Below are positions 46,399 through 58,176 of a stretch of DNA of 64,000 nucleotides, piece by piece. Source of the DNA: Arthrobotrys musiformis (Eukaryota > Ascomycota > Orbiliomycetes > Orbiliales > Orbiliaceae); the NCBI GenBank assembly GCA_036971715.1, contig JAVHJL010000011.1, forward strand, positions 1,116,001 through 1,180,000, written 5' to 3'. How positions within the stretch are numbered: position 1 is the first letter of the stretch; each line of letters begins with the position of its first letter. The notes beneath the pieces were generated by a model. That model did no database searches and had not been told where the DNA came from. It worked only from the letters and a program-made list of their open reading frames with translations. A program made the translations under genes and the position numbers.

Positions 46399-49035
46399 TT
46401 ACCCCCCACCTTTTTCAAGGGTAAGCAGCTTCGCTATAGCCTCATTCCCTTTCGCTCGAGCTAATTCTAACGGTGTATCCCCATACGCATTTTTAAACCC
46501 AAATCCGCACCCTTATCCAATAATAACCTAACCACATTATCACACTCTCGCTGTATCGCCAGTAATAGAGCTGTCCCGTCCCTATCTCTCGCCTCTATAT
46601 CCGCACCCCTCCAATAGTTGCGTTGGAAATACTCTTGGGTGGTGTAATGCACCAATCGAATTATGTTGCTGTCTCGGTCAACAGTGACTAAACCTGCGCA
46701 AGAAGATACTACATCTTTGACTGTGTGGAGGTTCCTTGTGTCAAAAAATGATATACCCACCTTCACTGCCAAATCATGTCTCAGTTCCTCTACGGTGAGT
46801 GGCCTTCTCGCGAAGACGATCCAGAGAAGCAGGTTCATCCCGAGTTCACGGAAGCCTTGCAGCTGGCCCTCGATTCTCTCCACTGCGTTATTGTATGCCT
46901 CATCCAACCCTTTTTCTCCGGCTTGCATATGGTTTAGTGCAATATCGATTGCATCCTCTGTGAGTTTGTCCGCGAGGGAATGAATATATAGTTGAGCAAG
47001 GAGGAACCTTGCAATGATAATCTGCCAGTAGCAACCTGAAAAATGTGGCCAAGGGTGTGACCACCTACATGCCCCGAGTAAGGTCTGAGATATGGGTTTT
47101 TATTTTATTCTGCAGTTCGTGATTCTCCATGACGATATCAGGCAGCCTGGATATTTGGCTCTGTAAGTATTCTTCTATATGTTCTTTTTGAGCCCGGATT
47201 TCGAGCCTTGTCATGATTTTGTCTTCTTGAATGGCCTCGGGTCGGAATGTCACCATTAGTCGTACGTCCGATATGGCCTGCAGTTCGGATAGTTTAGACA
47301 GGAGCGAGTTTCGAACAGAGCTATCCTTGCACTCATCCAAAGCGTCGACAACGATAAATACCCGGGAATAAGATGTTGTTATGGAGGTGATTGCTTCAGA
47401 TATTTGGTCCAATGAAAGCCGCGGTTTTTTACCTTGTCGGTGGCTTTTATACAGCTTTTGAATAGGCTCGGGAATATCAGGTCGACCCAGTACTAGCTGT
47501 ACAAGTATTGAAGCAAGTAGATCATCGGAATCCTGTTTTTCCCGTTCGTTGTAGATGCAGTATACAAATGCAACACCGGTCTGAACGTTCTGAGCTGCAT
47601 CTTGATCTCGAAGAGTTTTGAGGTGACCAGCCACGATCGATGCTATCATGGTTTTCCCAGCTCCGGGAATCCCAGGGCAAAATAGGGACTTCTCTTTGCC
47701 TTCCAGCCATTCTTTGAATTCAGGCGCCTCTAGAAACCATCCCTCGGTTCCCCCTTGGCGTCTCCGAAGGAAATCGCTTTAAATTGTCGTGTAAAGGGAT
47801 CAATTGGACTGGGCCAGCTGAGAAGCTCCCGGCGTTGGTCATCTAGTAAGCCAAGTTTAGAATTCATTTTTATAATGGTTACTTAGCTTAGATCAGTAGC
47901 TGCTAGCTGGTGTATAGGTACCTTGCTGAACTGAGGCAACGTCCCCAATAGTTTCGCTCATTATATTCACCTTTTCCTCGACTAGCGTCCGGTTATAATT
48001 AGTATATATATGTGTATCTAGATCTGTCGTACAGCTAGATCTTTGGTACTAACTCCGCTCTACCATTTCTCCTATTTTCTTCTCAGCCTCGACTCTGGTT
48101 GGAGGGATTTGAGATAGAAGATCTTTCGCATATGCAGCGGCCGTCATTGCTGCGTATCCTTGCCACTCCTTATTTTTGTGCGAGTCCGAGTAATTATAAA
48201 TGCCTCGAATAACTAGACATGGAAAGTGATTCATCAGCCCGGCTGCTTCCATTTCGAAGCATAGAATATCTTCATCCTGAGCAAGCTGGTCTCTCTCCAG
48301 AGCATCCATCATTAGGCTGTTAGATGATGCGATTCTACCGTAGTGAATCATTGGGTCATCCTCGTTTTCATCCCGGGGGGGTCGCGATATCAAGCCGGAT
48401 AGACCACACGTCTCCAAACACGCCTCCTCGTTGTCGAAAGGATGAACGACATCAGATCGGTAGAGTTTGTCGCTATATAAGTTGGGGCGTCTGTATCCCT
48501 CCATTCTCGGCTTTTTCTTAAGAGCTTTATCAATAGCATCGTCGATCTGGTGGCCATCTTCCTCATACTTAACCTGGAGCTGAGTTATTGCCGCTCGCAG
48601 GAGTGGAGGTGGTTTATTTAACGACCCTGTGAGTTGAAACTTCCGACCCTGTATCCTCTTACCAAAGTCGTACTGAAGTACGCAGCTCTTCTCATTTTTC
48701 GTCGTGCTGACCACAACATCCCCTAGACGGATATCGTGGTTCGGGGTGGGTGCACCACCGCCAATACCAACCAGCAAGCCGATTCTCACGCAAGGGAAAC
48801 TATGCTGCATATCAGAGGCGACGCGTGCTGCGGAGGATATGCCATACTCTCCATGAGGCAGAACTGCGATTACAACATTATGTCTCCCCATTCTGCCTAA
48901 AGTATAGGCATTCTTGTCGCCGACGGAAACATGCTCTGGCAGTCCATGTGTTTCGTCCAGGAACGCTCTTGCGGCAATATATTCCGTTTTTAAAGAACAA
49001 ATCCAGCCGACGGTGTAATCCCGAGGATTTGACAT
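46399..49035 (-). pseudogene. Disrupted NLR-like gene: nucleoside phosphorylase - NACHT - ankyrin
   Basis: Fungal NLR-like proteins of this layout are linked to self/non-self recognition. The N-terminal PNP_UDP domain, starting MSNPRDYTVGWICSLKTEYI at 49035, contains VVIAVLPHGEYGISSAARVA, IGLLVGIGGG and CFEMEAAGLMNHFPCLVIRG. Short exons (about 47925-47970) lead to the NACHT domain: Walker A PGIPGAGKT, then FIVVDALDEC. Near 47775-47785 the frame shifts by one base between DPFTRQFK and the expected SDFLRRRQGG. An intron (47008-47066) is spliced before FLLAQLYIHSLADKLTEDAI. The region after HYTTQEYFQRN jumps directly to a short ankyrin stretch ADIEARDRDGTALLLAIQRE, lacking the usual linker of roughly 100 residues or more. 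A second one-base shift near 46495-46503 separates this from the last ankyrin piece NAYGDTPLELARAKGNEAIA. Two shifts plus the deletion suggest decay; base-calling error in short A/G runs is an alternative. Confidence 0.8.
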
Positions 49036-50387
49036 ACTCGCGAAAAATCTCACAGCGCTGTACAGCTGTACAGCTGAAAGAGCGTCAGGGATAGAGATTG
49101 TTGGTAAGGTGTTATAAAACCGATCAAAACTAAAGCGCCTATATCTTTTTAGGAAGTAGTATCTTGATCCCCAAAAATGAAAAGATCTAGAACAGAGTGG
49201 TTAACGTTGACATCTCGTGGACCACGCGAAAGTATTAGAGGGAGATACCCCATATACAGTTCTATTCGATCTTTGTATATAGGTAAGTATGTATACGTAC
49301 GGCATCTTTACCCCGCACTGTCATGGCGCCACGTCGACTGCATATAGGGCAAGGCTGCTACATGCAATGGCATCCAAGAGAACTTAAGCATTTTTGCGCC
49401 CCCCACTCGGGGTGCAATAGCGCACTCGGACATCACAATTTTTTACCTACCACAGGCTATCCTCTGGGGGATATATGCGTATCGGTATACGTATCTGCGT
49501 CTATATATAAAAACTTGATACGGGCGAATGTCAGGGCACGTGTTCTATATACGAGGAAGGTTGTCCTAGGAGCCTGCACCACGGTCTTGCACCCGGGCCA
49601 GGCCATATATGAAGTGGTTCTAGACATTATCTCTAACGGCGTGCTGGTTGATTGCTATGAGCTTAGGTACTAGGTACTGTGCCAGAAGAATAGATTATTT
49701 CAATATCACTCTAATCAGTATTCCCGGGAATATGGTTTAATTACAGGTTTATTCGTTAGTATATATTTTTGTCTCGTTCCCAGTTTATACATCGTAATAT
49801 ATATCTATTTATCTTCTTACTAATACTTTTATTAGCTTAATCCTTTGAGGCCTGAAGCTTGTGAAGTCGTAAATTTATAAATTTATTTTATAGAAATAGA
49901 ATCATTATTCTCATAGAACTAGACTTGTCTCAAACCAGACACCGCAAGAAATGAACTAGACTATATTATAGAAAAGTTTTCAAGTCGAATATTTTTATAA
50001 TACATATCACAACTGTAGTTTAGATTTAATTACAAATAATTTAGATTATAACCAAAGTTATAATACACTGGTTTCGTGGTAAACCAGTATCTTTTTTATA
50101 ATATGGAATTAAGCTCTAATACGATATAAATACTGTATCAATACGTACGGGAGTGGTCCCACCCACATTTCCGGCACAGTATCTAATCATGGTGATCATG
50201 AGCGAGCCGTCTGAAGATGCAAAAAAGTACTAAGATATCTGATACGTTTTGCTCCAATCATTGTTTAGGGTCTTGATTCATCGGTAATACTACATTTTGG
50301 CTTCCATCCCAAACTTTCTAAATCCAAACCTCCAACGCCGTGACCAATGCTAAAATAACAAGTATATATAAATTACAATTGATGGAG
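49036..50387. other. Intergenic, AT-rich
   Basis: About 1.35 kb, increasingly AT-rich from 49.7 to 50.3 kb. A single GTCTCGTTCCCAG motif at about 49771 resembles the ends of the 41.6 kb inverted-repeat element. No gene seen. Confidence 0.5.
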
Positions 50388-51905
50388 TTAGGCGGCCGAG
50401 TCAATGTAGTTGGCCATGGGATCATCTGCGAGCAGACGCCTCTTCCGATGCTGTTCGAGTTCCTCCTCCGTAACACCGCCGTGCATCTGGTCTCTTTTCC
50501 TCTTTTTATCTTCGGCGGTTTCTTCTTCTTCCTCTTCTTTTCGATGGGCTGATACCTCGGCATCGTCCTTTTCGGCTTCGGCAGCTTCCTGGCGTTCTTT
50601 CCTCCAGGCGATTTGTTTTCTTTCTCTTTCTTCAAGATCATTGCCTGTCCGCATCTTCTCGGCTTCCTCCATGCCCTTCTTGCCATCCTCGCCTGTGCAG
50701 TAGCTGTTCTTGACAAAGGAGTGACAGCAAGAGTATCCCCATTTGAAGTTCTGCCACCACGAACCCCATATGCTGGTGTGGTTGTTGATGTAAACGTCTT
50801 CTGGGTATTTTGATTTCGCCGTCGCATCGGCTTTGCCTTTGACCAAATCACCGGACTCGGAGTACTCGACGTATCTCTCCGATTCCGTAACCGTCGCCTC
50901 CTTGGGTGGTGCCTGGAGGTACTCGCCACCGCCGTATTTGTCGAGTAACGCTTGACGCTTCTTATGCGTCTCGTCCTCCTTTTTGGATTCTAGCTTTTTA
51001 CGAAGGATTTCTCCTTCGGTGGGGTTGGCTTGCAGGTGCATCTTTGCGCCCATAACTCCCTTTTCTCTGGATTCCCAGGCAAGTTTTTGAGCCTTTTCGA
51101 ATTCTGCGGCGTCGCCGGAGGATCGCATGAAGCCTTCTTCTGCTACTAGTTTTGCGGCTTGGTCGGACAATGCGCCGCCGTCGACCATGGTTCTGGTTTT
51201 TGGGTCGTATTTTGCGGAGTCAAGGTCGAGATTGAGTAGGTATTTTGCAGTGTCTTCTCTGATTCTGAGGTTTCTGGTGGTGACTCTGGAAGAAGAGTCG
51301 TATGTTTGGCCCGGCATGTTTGATTCTTCGGCGTATTTATCTTCTTCGTCTTCGCCGTCTGCGCCGGTGCCGTTGGAATTGTTGCCATCCTTTTGCTGTG
51401 CTCTTAGTTCTTCCACTCTGGCAAATTCTTCAATTAAGGCATCGTGTTCTCTGGGATCGTAGCCGTTCCACCTATCCCGCTTCCCATCCCAGCCAAGTTC
51501 GAGCTTTTGAATTTCTTCGTCTTGGGCTATATCCACGCCGGAGAACTTTGCACCTTTCTTCCTGATTCTTTGCAAACAGTCTTTTTTCAGATGTCCCATG
51601 CTACCGCAATTCTCGCACGCGCCCTTTCTGTACTTCGTCGCCGCCGGACCAAGTTTTTTCCCACGGTCGTACCATTTATCACCACCCTCTAGAAGGTTTA
51701 AGTCGTCGGCTTTTTTCTTCTGAAGACGTTGATGTTCGAGGTAATCTGCTGTTTCGGAGGAAGCGGTGGAGTCTTCGTTCAACCAGAAGGGTTTTTTGGA
51801 GATGAAGTTTGGGATGTATTCGTTTTTGTAGGAGGAGACGCCTTTGGAGTTTGGATCTGATTTTTGGGGGATTGTGCTATTGCGGGGGGCGTTTCGGCGC
51901 GACAT
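50388..51905 (-). CDS. SLU7: Pre-mRNA splicing factor SLU7
   Basis: Second-step splicing factor that helps position the 3' splice site. A single uninterrupted exon of 505 residues. The conserved start region includes NEYIPNFISKKPFWLN and KKADDLNLLEGGDKWYDRGK. The zinc knuckle ACENCGSMGHLKKDCLQR has the CX2CX4HX4C spacing at about residues 96-109. Then come GWDGKRDRWNGYDPREHDAL, NLRIREDTAKYLLNLDLDSA and the late motif SIWGSWWQNFKWGYSCCHSF. The C-terminal 100 residues are charged and coiled. It is unusual here in having no intron while its neighbours have many. Confidence 0.96.
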   Translation of the reverse strand: MSRRNAPRNSTIPQKSDPNSKGVSSYKNEYIPNFISKKPFWLNEDSTASSETADYLEHQRLQKKKADDLNLLEGGDKWYDRGKKLGPAATKYRKGACENCGSMGHLKKDCLQRIRKKGAKFSGVDIAQDEEIQKLELGWDGKRDRWNGYDPREHDALIEEFARVEELRAQQKDGNNSNGTGADGEDEEDKYAEESNMPGQTYDSSSRVTTRNLRIREDTAKYLLNLDLDSAKYDPKTRTMVDGGALSDQAAKLVAEEGFMRSSGDAAEFEKAQKLAWESREKGVMGAKMHLQANPTEGEILRKKLESKKEDETHKKRQALLDKYGGGEYLQAPPKEATVTESERYVEYSESGDLVKGKADATAKSKYPEDVYINNHTSIWGSWWQNFKWGYSCCHSFVKNSYCTGEDGKKGMEEAEKMRTGNDLEERERKQIAWRKERQEAAEAEKDDAEVSAHRKEEEEEETAEDKKRKRDQMHGGVTEEELEQHRKRRLLADDPMANYIDSAA

Positions 51906-52291
51906 TTTTGTGGTTTTGTCGCGATTGTCGCGGTGGTGGTTAGTAGATGGGGGTATTTGATCGGGTCGATGCCGACGGGGAAGGTTCTAGATGTGTCGGT
52001 GGAGGCGAAAGATGGTGTTTTGATGAAGGAACGTGGGCGGATGACTGGCGACGAGAGGCAAATGTCTTGGCTGGTCGGACTTAAGAGGTTATACCCGAAC
52101 CGAGGACCTTTTTAGTCTTCAATTTCTGCCACCCAATCAACTTGATCCCATTTTCTTCAACCGCTCAACCACCTTCGAATTTCATTTATATCAGTTATTA
52201 CTTTTTAGTAAGTTCCATCATCATCACTTCTAAACCTCACTACTCCATCTAACAGGATTCTAGAAAAAAAACTCTTTTTAATAAATACAAA

Positions 52292-52949
52292 ATGCCACGA
52301 CAAAGAGGAGGTGCCCGTCCCGCCGCCCGTCCCGCGGCTCCAGCCCGTCCAGCGGTTCAGCAGCAAACCCGTCCGGCATCAACCATGGCCGCTCCACCGG
52401 CGCAAACCCACGCTGCTCCACCGGCTGCTGCTGCTCAAGCTCCCTCGCAGTCTCCCGGTTTGTTCAGCCAGGTGCGTCTTCTCTTCTTTCCAACGATATG
52501 TCTATAAGTAACCTCGGTACTAACTGTACGACCAGATGGCCTCCACCGCCGCGTAAGGCCCCCAAAACCCCATCCTCATAGACCAATCTAACAGTAAACA
52601 GCGGTGTAGCAGTCGGCTCCACAGTCGGCCACGTCCTCGGCGCCGGAATCACAGGCATGTTCGGTGGATCATCTGATTCCGCTGCTCCTGCTGCCGCCGC
52701 TCCAGCGACGACGAACACTTATGGCGACGTAACAAGCGGTAACTGCGCTGCCGATGCGAAGGCTTTCACGAGCTGTTTGGAGGCGACGAATAATGATATG
52801 AATTCTTGTAGCTATTATTTGGATCAGCTTGTAAGTTCTCCCTTCTTTTGATATGGTGGTGGTTTGAGAAAGGGGTTGTGTGAATGGAGCTAATGGATTT
52901 GCGGGGATAGAAAGCTTGCCAGGCCATGTTCAAGAGCTATCAATCGTAG
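52292..52949 (+). CDS. MIX17: CHCH-domain mitochondrial protein, CHCHD2/Mix17 family
   Basis: Twin CX9C protein of the mitochondrial intermembrane space; relatives are linked to respiration and cristae. Four exons: 52292-52471, 52536-52552 (17 nt), 52602-52830 and 52911-52949, total 154 residues. The N-terminus is arginine/alanine/proline-rich (MPRQRGGARPAARPAAPARP), as in CHCHD2. The microexon encodes MASTAA. A glycine-rich hydrophobic segment GVAVGSTVGHVLGAGITGMF follows, then CAADAKAFTSC and CSYYLDQLKAC, both CX9C. Length and order match the family. The terminal exon completes the second CX9C, so intron retention would destroy it. Confidence 0.93.
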
Positions 52950-55900
52950 GAGGGGTGTATAGATTTAACTCTGCTCTGAGCTCCGGCGTCTATTGGTTTC
53001 TCTGATGTATATAACAAATAAGATTGTAAAAAAGGGAATAGAGATACTCTTCACAAGAAATGTTTAGAACGTAGACGGGAAATAGCTAGGTCTCTCATTG
53101 ATCCAACTTGCCGCGCATAGTAGAATATCGATCAACAGAGCATATATTGATGGGAATGGTTATGATTGGTCTCGTACGTCCAGACCGCACAAAGTTATGA
53201 TCTATAGGTCTCAACAGCCAAGCATAGCACCGGAACATCAAAAACAAGCTGTCAACAAGAAGTCCAGAAAAGTGCGGGTCCGGGTACGAGATCCAGAAAG
53301 AATCTAGAAGAGCTCTAGAAATAAAAGTGGATACCGGTCTTTTTATTCCTTTTTTTTTTTTTTTTTTTCGAAGCCGCTGACGTAGCTTGGATATAAAAAG
53401 TAAGTAAAATATTATATTTTACGGGACGATTGTGATGCTCATCGATGAGATGGGCGGATGCACGATGTCACATGCCCTCGACATCGCATCTCGAGCTCTA
53501 GCGCTCTTTGTAATTGGGGTGGACCCCTCTATTAAATCCTATGGGTTAGATAAGCGGGCTGATATTGTCTTTTATAAGATATCTGTATTCAGATTTAAGG
53601 GTTTTTTTCAGGGTGGCTTCGGCCAGCTCTGGTTTACGAGATCAAATACGCCCCTCACTGAAACAGGTGGTAAATACCTATTATATACGAGTCCGATGGC
53701 TATAGCTATAGCTATAATTCCAGTCGATGAGCTCCGTAATATACGTAATTTACAAATACATCGGCGATAAACCAATGTATGTACACAGAATGTCCAAAAC
53801 GACAAACAAACAAACCATTGGACGATATCCATTCGAGAGGACTGCAGGTTTAGGAAAGGAAAGGAAAGGAAAGGCATCAGGTGAGGCCGTACATCAGCCA
53901 GGAATTTAAAAAGCGCAGCGTAGGTGCATAGTAGATCAAGATGTAAATCTACCCTCCGCCTTCATTTTTCTTCGCAGGTATGGATTTACCCAGACTCCAA
54001 TGCGGACTGGAAGAAGACCAATGGAGCTTAGACCCGTGGCGGGGCGAAATATCGATCGATGGGATGGATATGGGATGGCTTTCTAGCTGCATTGAAGATT
54101 CCTTCCAGGCTAAATTCAAAACATTTCAGGTGTAAGGAAATACAGCTTCGAGAAGGTCGAAAAGGTCACGAGCACTGTTGGAAGGTATGCGTATTACATT
54201 GGTCGATTAAAATTTCGCACTATCACGGGGCATGGTGGATAATAAGGACGTGGAGCTGGAGTTTAAAAATGTTAAAACGGGCGCCCTTGCAATTGTCCAG
54301 CTCCAAAGGGATATTTCCAAAAAAAATAAAAGAAAATCCCGATCCTTCCTGAACGTACAGAGGAGGGAATGGATCCTTGAAGTGCAGACCTAATAGGATT
54401 ATTTCCCCCCTCCCAATTGACAGTATTCGACAGAGTTGCAGTTATGCGCAAGTATGCACGCCTTACACTTCTCTGCTCGCGATCAATTGATCAACGGTTA
54501 TCGCCTCCCGAGATTTTGTATGTGTGTAAGCTAGTACTTATCTCCTGCAGTTCCTCTCTCGTATTCTTCTCCTTTTGATATCCCATCACCGCAATCAAGC
54601 TACCCTCAAAAACGTGACGGAAGAGAAAAACAGCAGGTGGATGTGGGGAGCTAGCTAGCTCTAGCTATTCGGTTAACCTGGCCCTGCAAGACCCGGATTT
54701 AGACAAGGGCCCAGTCGGCGCCGGCCTTTCGACTCAAGAAGAAGAAAGAGTCTGCATTGCATTGCTGGTTGACGTGTCAAAGGGCCCATGGTGCGCATGC
54801 AATCCACAACGATTTTTCTCCATGCATGTAGCCTAATCGGGCGGCGGAGGTAGCTTTCCATTGGGAGGGAGAATCGAGAGTTACATGATGTATGTATGTA
54901 CAATGTGAGGAGGGCGGGACGAGGGTTAATCGAGTGTACCTGTAGATGTATGCCAGGGCGAGGCGGTACCGGAATCTACCTACCTTAACGAACAGGCATG
55001 TCTGGTACGTTCGGTAGAACAGGTAATTGGTGTGTTTCGTTTCAGAGGATGATACATGTATCTCTCTCTCTCTCTCTCTTTCTCCCTTTTCTTTTTTTCT
55101 TTCCGAAGCATGAAGCCTGTATGTAATGTCTGTATCTAGATGGATGGCTATCCGCGGGGAATTTGCCCGAAAAAAACGCCTTTTTTGTGAGAGGTGCGAA
55201 GGGAAAGGGTATGGGTAGCACCACGTCAGCAAGTAGCCTTTTGCGAACCAATGGGGGTAGCTCTGCTAGCATGATGCCGGGGAGGGGGGTTTGGGAGGGT
55301 TTCGCGAAGCTTTGCCTTTTTTCCCTCCCTCTCTCAAACTTTGAGACGAGACGTGTGTATTTTAGGAGCAGAATCCAAAAAAGATGGAATATTCGGTCGA
55401 ATAGGATTATTTCTCCAAGACAAGCTACATAGCATACGCACCACATAGGTAGGCAGTAGGTAAGCATCTGGTGGACGTGCTGAGGGAAGGAAAGAGGGGA
55501 GTTATGCAGGCTTCCATCCGCCCATTATCTCGCGATAGTCCGTGACATGCCCGCAACCGTCGGCCGTCGCAGACACCTTACATACATAATACATACATAT
55601 GTCCCTCTACATAACATCTTCTCCTCGAGTAAAACGAGGAAAAGCAAGGGCATTGTTACTTTTTTATCATCATCATGCAAGTTTTTTTTTTTGTTTTTTG
55701 CCTCAATCACCGATGTCGATTGACCAGCTGAAAAAAAGGTGCCCTCCTGCGTATTACAATTACAATGTTACGACGGCTTTCTTCAAGGCCTAGGACAGGG
55801 CGTCTGTCACTTTTTTTTCTTCTATTTTTCTCCTATTTTTTATTCATGCGCGATAAAAGGGAAAACGAGGCTACGATGGTATATTCACCTGCTAAGGGGG

Positions 55901-56990
55901 GTGCAGCTATGCATGAGAGAACTGAGGGTATACCGGTTCTGGGACGGATGCAAAGGCCAATATTAATATGTGATCGATTCGATCGATCTTTCCTAGGACC
56001 CCTCCATATTACTAGTACAATACAATACATCGGTATATACTAAATATCATACTAGAGCGAACAATTGTGAAATAACAAAATTAAGATTAAAAAGGGAAAG
56101 AGGTTTAATATTATCCGTCGGCATCTGGCTTCAATTTCGATAGAAAAGCTCGCTCGGGGTGCCACTTATAGCTGTACTATCTATAATAATTTTTTTATAG
56201 TTACGACAGCCAGCCGGGTAACTTGGAGGGTTTTTGGAGAGGGAACTAGACCGCACCAGGCCAGCTCTGACTTGTCACGTTTTTTTCCCGGCTAGCCTTG
56301 TAACGGCTGCTTCGTGATTTGAGCGATTGTTTGATCGAGAGCATTGTTGTATTCGGGGAATTTCTTGCTTTGCTATATAGTCCTCGTGCTGTTCGAAAAC
56401 AAGATACAATGGGATATAAATTATATAGACAGAATGAATGGGAGATAGACTATGTCATGATCGGTACTAATCATTAGAATGTACCTGAATGGTATATAGA
56501 TAGCAGCAGGAGTAACAGTAGTAGTCTGGAAGGGAGCGGCACCCACACCAGCGCCAGTGTCAGTGTGGTGGAAAGCAGTTAGCAGAGCAGAGCAGACAGC
56601 ATTCGAGACACACCTCCACCAGCAGCCAGCCAGCCATTCACACAGCTGATGAGCTGGCACTGATATAATATCATTCAACAGCCCTCCAAATTAAACCTCC
56701 TCTTCTCTCTACTGTCCTCCGTTCTATTCCATTCTGCTACTATTACTACTGCTATTACTATTACTACCGGTAACAGTGCATACAAACCGACATCCAATTC
56801 TCTGAGACCGCGGGCTTGATTAGCTATTATCATTGTCATTGTCGTTGTCATTATTTATAAATTCTCCGACTGCAGCTGGCTAGCTATATTAGCTCGTTGA
56901 TTGATTGCTGTTAACTATCCCATAAAACCTCCATCCGACAAGTCTACATCTTCCTCTTTCTATACATACATATACACAGCTGGGCTAGCA
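52950..56990. other. Long intergenic region
   Basis: About 4 kb with no recognisable gene. Contains a T-run (about 53350-53368), a GGAAA pentamer repeat (about 53856-53876), CTAG/GCTA repeats (about 54650-54665), a CT-dinucleotide run (about 55063-55080) and TACTA/CTATTA repeats near 56740-56770. The last 300 bases are pyrimidine-rich, as in a leader of the next gene. One end-like copy of the inverted repeat lies at about 53162. Confidence 0.55.
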
Positions 56991-58176
56991 ATGGTTTCCG
57001 CACAAGTAATTGAAGAAAAGGCTGCCGTCCTTGGTAAAGACTGCGAGGTGAGTTGGCGATAATTCTCCTTCTCTTTACTATCCTATCTTCGTGGTTATAC
57101 ATATACTTTGAGTCAAGTATATCTCTTGTCAAGATGCAATTATAAATCTTCTGGAGGGGAAAACTTGAAGTATCCTTTTTGAGTACATGATCTCTAACCA
57201 TTTTCTCTCCCTCGCAGTCCATCTTGGACGGTCGAACTACAGAATCGCGTGTGTGCTCGATAGGTGTAACCACAGAGTAAGTCCTGTGATACCATCCCAT
57301 CCCGCCCAACCACAAGACTAATATGGCTACCCTGAACAGAAAGTCAGTTACTGTTGATATCGGCACCCGCAAGGCATCGACACCTGCAGCCAACGAGTAT
57401 GTCAATTCCTGTCCCTTGCTTTTACCTTATTCTCTTTTATTTTTTTTATCTTATTATTTTATTTTATTTTATTTTATTTTTTTATTTTATCTTGGTCCAT
57501 TGGCTAACGAGACGAGTCGTACCAGCCCAGCAGTAACCGAGAACGTGAACCTCTGCCTCTCCCACACAAAGCAGTCAGGAGACCTCTTCGACTTCATCCA
57601 CATCCGCTACCAAGATGACGGCAGCCAGGACGAGAAGCAGATGTTCGTCGAGGCGTTCAGGTACGCCATCCCTCACCAATTGAATTTGTTCCTATATATA
57701 TACTAAGGAATAATTGTAGATCCGCAAAGCCAGGCGGCTGGGTAGAAGTCCTCGACAACTCCCGTAACTCCCGTTCCACCCTCCCGCCCGGAAAGCTCAA
57801 CTGCACAGGCTCAACCTACCCCTCCACCTTCTTCGGCGGCGGCAGCATCCTCGCCTCGTCGCGGACACCCACCGTCGCCCTACGCATAAAGCAGCACCTC
57901 CTGGACGCCGGCTTTGTTGATGTCGAAGAGAAGACCTGGCAGCCCTCCATGACGACTTGGAAGAGACTTAAGGAATGGGGCAGCTATTTGAGGCTCGTCT
58001 GCTGCAGCATTTTGACACTGTCCATGCCGTCGGCGAGTCAGCCGGCAGAGGAGAAAGTTGGAGATGCACAGCAGAGTACTCCTACGTATGTCCCTTTTCC
58101 CTCATGAAATTTTGGGAATTTCGTTGGCTGACTTGATATTTACAGATGCTTCGTTATTGGTCGTAAACCCTACTAA
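56991..58176 (+). CDS. Methyltransferase-like protein lacking SAM motif I
   Basis: Six exons: 56991-57047, 57218-57276, 57340-57396, 57526-57660 (or from 57517), 57720-58085 and 58146-58176, giving 234 (or 237) residues. The second half resembles class I (TAM/LaeA-like) methyltransferases: LFDFIHIRYQDDGSQDEKQM followed by FVEAFRSAKPGGWVEVLDNS, corresponding to the post-motif II and III region, then HLLDAGFVDVEEKTWQPSMT. The usual glycine-rich cofactor loop (DxGxGxG) is absent; only VTVDIGTRKAS could be its remnant, so binding of S-adenosylmethionine is doubtful. The fourth acceptor site is ambiguous between two in-frame choices. Whether this is a degenerate paralogue, a pseudogene or a pseudoenzyme cannot be decided from sequence alone. 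Confidence 0.62.
57442..57490 (+). repeat. TTTTA pentamer tract inside an intron
   Basis: Repeated TTTTA/TTTTTTA units in the third intron of the methyltransferase-like gene. Confidence 0.7.
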
